Assembly: GCF_000470315.2 (NCBI RefSeq)
Contig: NZ_CBRF02000006.1
Coordinates: 100,479 to 164,478 of the forward strand
DNA length: 64,000 nt
Source: Psychromonas sp. SP041
Lineage (GTDB): Bacteria > Pseudomonadota > Gammaproteobacteria > Enterobacterales > Psychromonadaceae
Reading direction: 5' to 3'
Part shown: one piece after another, positions 61,336 through 64,000 of the stretch
How positions within the stretch are numbered: position 1 is the first letter of the stretch
Layout of the letters: each line of letters opens with the position of its first letter
Notes under the pieces: model-generated
Database searches by the model: none
What the model was told of the DNA's origin: nothing
What the model saw: only the letters and a program-made list of their open reading frames with translations
Position numbers and translations under genes: made by a program

Positions 61336-62682
61336 ATGCATATTCATATTCTTGGTATCTGCGGCACGTTCATGGGCGGTGTTGCTATTCTTGCTAAATC
61401 ATTAGGCTACAAAGTCACTGGTTCAGATAAAAATGTTTATCCGCCAATGAGCACTCAGCTTGAAGCGCAAGGCATAGAGCTGATCCAAGGGTTTGACCCA
61501 AGTCAACTAGATAGTAAACCTGATTTGGTTGTTATCGGTAATGCGATGAGTCGTGGTAATCCCTGTGTTGAAGCTGTTTTAGATAAGCAGATCCCTTATA
61601 TTTCTGGACCTCAATGGTTATTAGAACATGTCTTAAAAGATAAATGGGTATTAGCCGTTGCAGGTACTCATGGTAAAACATCAACATCGAGCATGCTTGC
61701 TTGGATTTTAGAGTATGCAAATATGCAACCTGGTTTCTTAATCGGTGGGGTACCTGAAAACTTTGGTTTATCCGCTCGTTTAGGCAAAACACCTTTCTTT
61801 GTGATTGAAGCTGATGAGTACGATAGTGCCTTTTTCGATAAACGTTCTAAATTTGTTCATTACCATCCAAGAACATTAGTAATGAATAATCTTGAATTTG
61901 ATCATGCTGATATATTTGAAGATTTAAATGCCATTAAAAAGCAATTTCACCACCTGATGAGAACAGTACCCAGTACAGGACGTGTTTTTTTACCGAACAA
62001 AGACGAAGCCTTAATGGCCGTTAAGCACATGGGATGCTGGAGTGAAGTTGAATATTTAGGTGAGAATTGGTCTGCTGAAAAAATGAAGGGTGATGGTACG
62101 CAATTTGAAGTTAAACTTGATGGCGTTAAGAAAGGGCAAGTTAATTGGAATTTAATGGGGGATCATAATGTTGATAATGCACTCGCTGCAATTGCTGCTG
62201 CACGGCATGTTGGCGTGACCCCTGAAATTAGTGTTCTTGCATTAGCTGAATTCAAAAGCATTAAACGTCGAATGGAAATTAAAGGAAAAATTAATAATAT
62301 TACTGTTTATGATGATTTTGCTCACCATCCAACTGCGGTTAAAACAACACTTGCAGGTCTACGTGCTAAAGTCGGAAATGAAAGAATCATTGCAGTACTG
62401 GAGCCGCGTTCAAATACAATGAAACTAGGTATTCATAAGGAAGCATTAGTTAATTCATTAGCGCTTGCGGACACGGTTTATTGCTTTGAAGATAAAAATA
62501 TTGAGTGGTCTATAAAAGAGTTGTTTGATGAGCAAGGCAAAATCGTTCATGTCGAAACAGATATTGATAAACTAGTAAACGAATTAACAGTGCTAGCAAA
62601 ACCACAAGATCATATCTTAATAATGAGTAATGGTGGATTTGGTAATATTCACCAAAAATTACTAGATAGCTTAAACAACTAA
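61336..62682 (+). CDS. mpl: UDP-N-acetylmuramate:L-Ala-gamma-D-Glu-meso-DAP ligase
   Basis: The 448-residue Mur-ligase family enzyme begins MHIHILGICGTFMGGVAILA and is nearly collinear with E. coli Mpl. Its ATP loop is AGTHGKTSTSSM, with FFVIEADEYDSAFFDKRSKF and VYDDFAHHPTAV further on. It recycles the murein tripeptide released during wall turnover. ubiX follows after 100 bp that contain AATAGCTTA repeats. Confidence 0.96.
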   Translation: MHIHILGICGTFMGGVAILAKSLGYKVTGSDKNVYPPMSTQLEAQGIELIQGFDPSQLDSKPDLVVIGNAMSRGNPCVEAVLDKQIPYISGPQWLLEHVLKDKWVLAVAGTHGKTSTSSMLAWILEYANMQPGFLIGGVPENFGLSARLGKTPFFVIEADEYDSAFFDKRSKFVHYHPRTLVMNNLEFDHADIFEDLNAIKKQFHHLMRTVPSTGRVFLPNKDEALMAVKHMGCWSEVEYLGENWSAEKMKGDGTQFEVKLDGVKKGQVNWNLMGDHNVDNALAAIAAARHVGVTPEISVLALAEFKSIKRRMEIKGKINNITVYDDFAHHPTAVKTTLAGLRAKVGNERIIAVLEPRSNTMKLGIHKEALVNSLALADTVYCFEDKNIEWSIKELFDEQGKIVHVETDIDKLVNELTVLAKPQDHILIMSNGGFGNIHQKLLDSLNN

Positions 62683-62782
62683 AATAGTTTCAATAGCTTA
62701 AATAGCTTAAATAACGAAAGCAAAATAAACGACCTTAATAAGAATGAATAAGTTAATTAAGTCGTAACAATATAGGATGATT

Positions 62783-63391
62783 ATGCAATATAACGATACG
62801 GTAACATTAGGCGTAACAGGGGCATCAGGTAGTGGTTATTTTTTAAGCCTATTACAATCAATGGTCGATGCGAATGTAAAAGTTTATCTAATATTATCCG
62901 AAGCAGCACAAATAGTATTAAAAACGGAGGTCAATGAAGATTGGCCTACTGACATTGAATCGCTTAATGAATTTTTAGTTGAGCGCTTTAATGCCAAAAA
63001 AGATCAAATTACAGCATTGACATCAAAAGACTGGTTTTCACCAGTCGCATCAGGATCGTCAGCACCTAAAAAAATGGTAGTTTGCCCATGTAGTTGTGGA
63101 ACACTAGCTTCTATTTCACAAGGGTTATCAAATAACTTAATAGAAAGAGCGGCGGATGTGGTATTTAAAGAAAGAGGGCAGTTAATTGTAATGCCAAGAG
63201 AAACACCATTTTCTACATTACATTTAAAGAATATGCTGACATTATCTGAGTTAGGCGCAACGGTTATGCCACTAGCACCTGGGTTTTATCATCAACCTAC
63301 CACAATAGAAGAGCTTCATGAGTTTATGGTTGCGAGAGTAATGGATCATTTGCAGATAAAGCATCAAGCTAGTAAAAGATGGTGTGAGTGA
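62783..63391 (+). CDS. ubiX: flavin prenyltransferase UbiX
   Basis: The start at ATG 62783 has TAGGA five bases upstream; ATG 62777 would abut that site. The 202-residue flavoprotein has GVTGASGSGYFLSLL at the N-terminus, the conserved WFSPVASGSSAPKKMVVCPCSCGTLA (split here only by reading) and LIVMPRETPFSTLHLKNM. It makes the prenylated FMN used by UbiD in ubiquinone synthesis. It lies about 500 bp before the rRNA operon. Confidence 0.95.
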   Translation: MQYNDTVTLGVTGASGSGYFLSLLQSMVDANVKVYLILSEAAQIVLKTEVNEDWPTDIESLNEFLVERFNAKKDQITALTSKDWFSPVASGSSAPKKMVVCPCSCGTLASISQGLSNNLIERAADVVFKERGQLIVMPRETPFSTLHLKNMLTLSELGATVMPLAPGFYHQPTTIEELHEFMVARVMDHLQIKHQASKRWCE

Positions 63392-63479
63392 TATTTGAGC
63401 ATAAAAGCATTGTTTTTGATTGCTTTTTAAACGATAAATAAAGAAAGTTAAAAATAGTGATTTAATTAACATAAAAGGC

Positions 63480-63507
63480 TTGCCAATTGTTTTGTGATCC
63501 CTATAAT
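63480..63507 (+). promoter_or_regulatory. rrn promoter P1
   Basis: TTGCCA (63480-63485), a 16-bp spacer and TATAAT (63502-63507) are followed by the GC-rich discriminator GCGCCCAC, as in stringently controlled rRNA promoters. The AT-rich upstream DNA (63440-63475) could act as an UP element. Confidence 0.75.
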
Positions 63508-63613
63508 GCGCCCACAGACACGGGATGTAGCGCAAGTTACCTAGCGAGTTTGAGAATAAAAGAAACGCTTTAACGATTAAAACTTCGGTTTGAAATTAAG
63601 TTAAAATAAGACG

Positions 63614-63641
63614 TTGACATTATTCGAAAGGCGCGTAATAT
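63614..63641 (+). promoter_or_regulatory. rrn promoter P2
   Basis: TTGACA (63614-63619) and TAATAT (63636-63641) are separated by 16 bp, followed by ACGCCGCC. It is 134 bp after P1, giving the tandem arrangement known in E. coli rrn operons. Confidence 0.7.
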
Positions 63642-63663
63642 ACGCCGCCTAGCCGAAAGGCAC

Positions 63664-63676
63664 GCTCTTTAACAAT
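63664..63676 (+). promoter_or_regulatory. rrn boxA antitermination site
   Basis: GCTCTTTAACAAT matches the boxA of rRNA leaders, followed by TTAATCAAACAATCTGTGTG as in E. coli rrn leaders. It recruits NusB/NusE for antitermination. Confidence 0.8.
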
Positions 63677-63893
63677 TTAATCAAACAATCTGTGTGAGCA
63701 CTTGTTGTTGATGTGATTTCAAAAAAAAATCAAAGTCCTACTAGTTAGGCAATATCAATAATAGTGACACACGAAATAATTCATTATTTCAGAATAATAA
63801 ATTGTTAGTTGCTTATATTTATATAAGTCATTAGCAGTAAGTTTTAGTCAGTAGTATTGAGTCGCACTTTTAGTTAAGTGCAAATTAAACTTT

Positions 63894-64000
63894 AAATTGA
63901 AGAGTTTGATCATGGCTCAGATTGAACGCTGGCGGCAGGCTTAACACATGCAAGTCGAACGGTAACAGAAAGTAGCTTGCTACTTTGCTGACGAGTGGCG
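63894..64000 (+). rRNA. rrs: 16S ribosomal RNA, 5' end (continues past the window)
   Basis: The sequence from AAATTGAAGAGTTTGATCAT through GGCTCAGATTGAACGCTGGC is the universal bacterial 16S start. The window ends in the V1 hairpin (AGAAAGTAGCTTGCTACTTT), which is typical of gammaproteobacteria near Psychromonas and Shewanella. The exact mature 5' end is placed by analogy with E. coli. Confidence 0.97.

Overview
The window is an AT-rich chromosomal segment from a marine gammaproteobacterium. Gene order is that of the Alteromonadales/Vibrionales group, and the protein sequences, dispersed ATACCAAT repeats and 16S 5' end fit Psychromonas or a close relative best; this assignment is inference from gene content, not a computed phylogeny. 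Nearly everything is core genome. I see no prophage, transposase, integrase, CRISPR array, restriction system or toxin-antitoxin locus.

Layout. (1) 1-4.1 kb: the tail of a GGDEF protein, an Ala/Asp-rich lipoprotein, a PAS-PAS-GGDEF diguanylate cyclase and an orphan two-helix membrane protein, separated by long gene-poor AT-rich spacers. (2) 4.4-9.4 kb: the complete cyoABCDE operon for the bo3 quinol oxidase. (3) 9.7-17.7 kb: yajR-type MFS transporter, a CAU-anticodon tRNA and the macromolecular-synthesis operon rpsU-yqeY-dnaG-rpoD (minus strand), with tsaD divergent from rpsU. (4) 18-31.4 kb: queG (minus), then tsaE-amiB-mutL-miaA-hfq-hflX-hflK-hflC-purA. This is the Escherichia coli order without nnr, yjeT and nsrR, and its amiB carries nine LysM repeats. 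(5) 32.2-35.9 kb: ispB divergent from rplU-rpmA-obgE. (6) 36.4-39.2 kb: two unlike MscS-family channels separated by copies of a dispersed repeat. (7) 39.5-46.3 kb: barA divergent from rlmD, followed by relA. (8) 46.4-55.6 kb: priA divergent from rpmE, then a short malic enzyme and a very large single-chain biotin-dependent carboxylase in the order CT-alpha, linker, CT-beta, biotin carboxylase, biotinyl domain. (9) 55.6-64 kb: a periplasmic-sensor PAS-GGDEF-EAL protein overlapping rsmJ, a Mn-dependent pyrophosphatase, mpl, ubiX, and an rrn promoter region with boxA leading into the first 107 bases of 16S rRNA.

How the parts relate. Most genes serve translation and tRNA/rRNA modification (rpsU, rplU, rpmA, rpmE, tsaD, tsaE, miaA, queG, rlmD, rsmJ, obgE, hflX, tRNA), replication and repair (dnaG, priA, mutL), the cell wall (amiB, mpl), respiration and quinone synthesis (cyo, ispB, ubiX) and global regulation (rpoD, hfq, relA, barA). 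Three separate c-di-GMP proteins lie at the two ends.

The least ordinary items are the one-chain carboxylase beside a malic enzyme, the nine-LysM AmiB with a 195-bp repeat period, the ATACCAAT-ended palindromic repeat family (three fairly clear copies, one outlier and one possible half copy), and a 14-bp hairpin holding the carboxylase stop codon in its loop. I did not find a convincing new multi-gene system; most of the window is well-understood housekeeping DNA. Start codons were moved inward from the longest open frame for cyoD, rpoD, rpsU, tsaD, hflK, purA, obgE, the carboxylase, ppaC and ubiX, because family alignment from memory and/or a Shine-Dalgarno site favoured the inner start.
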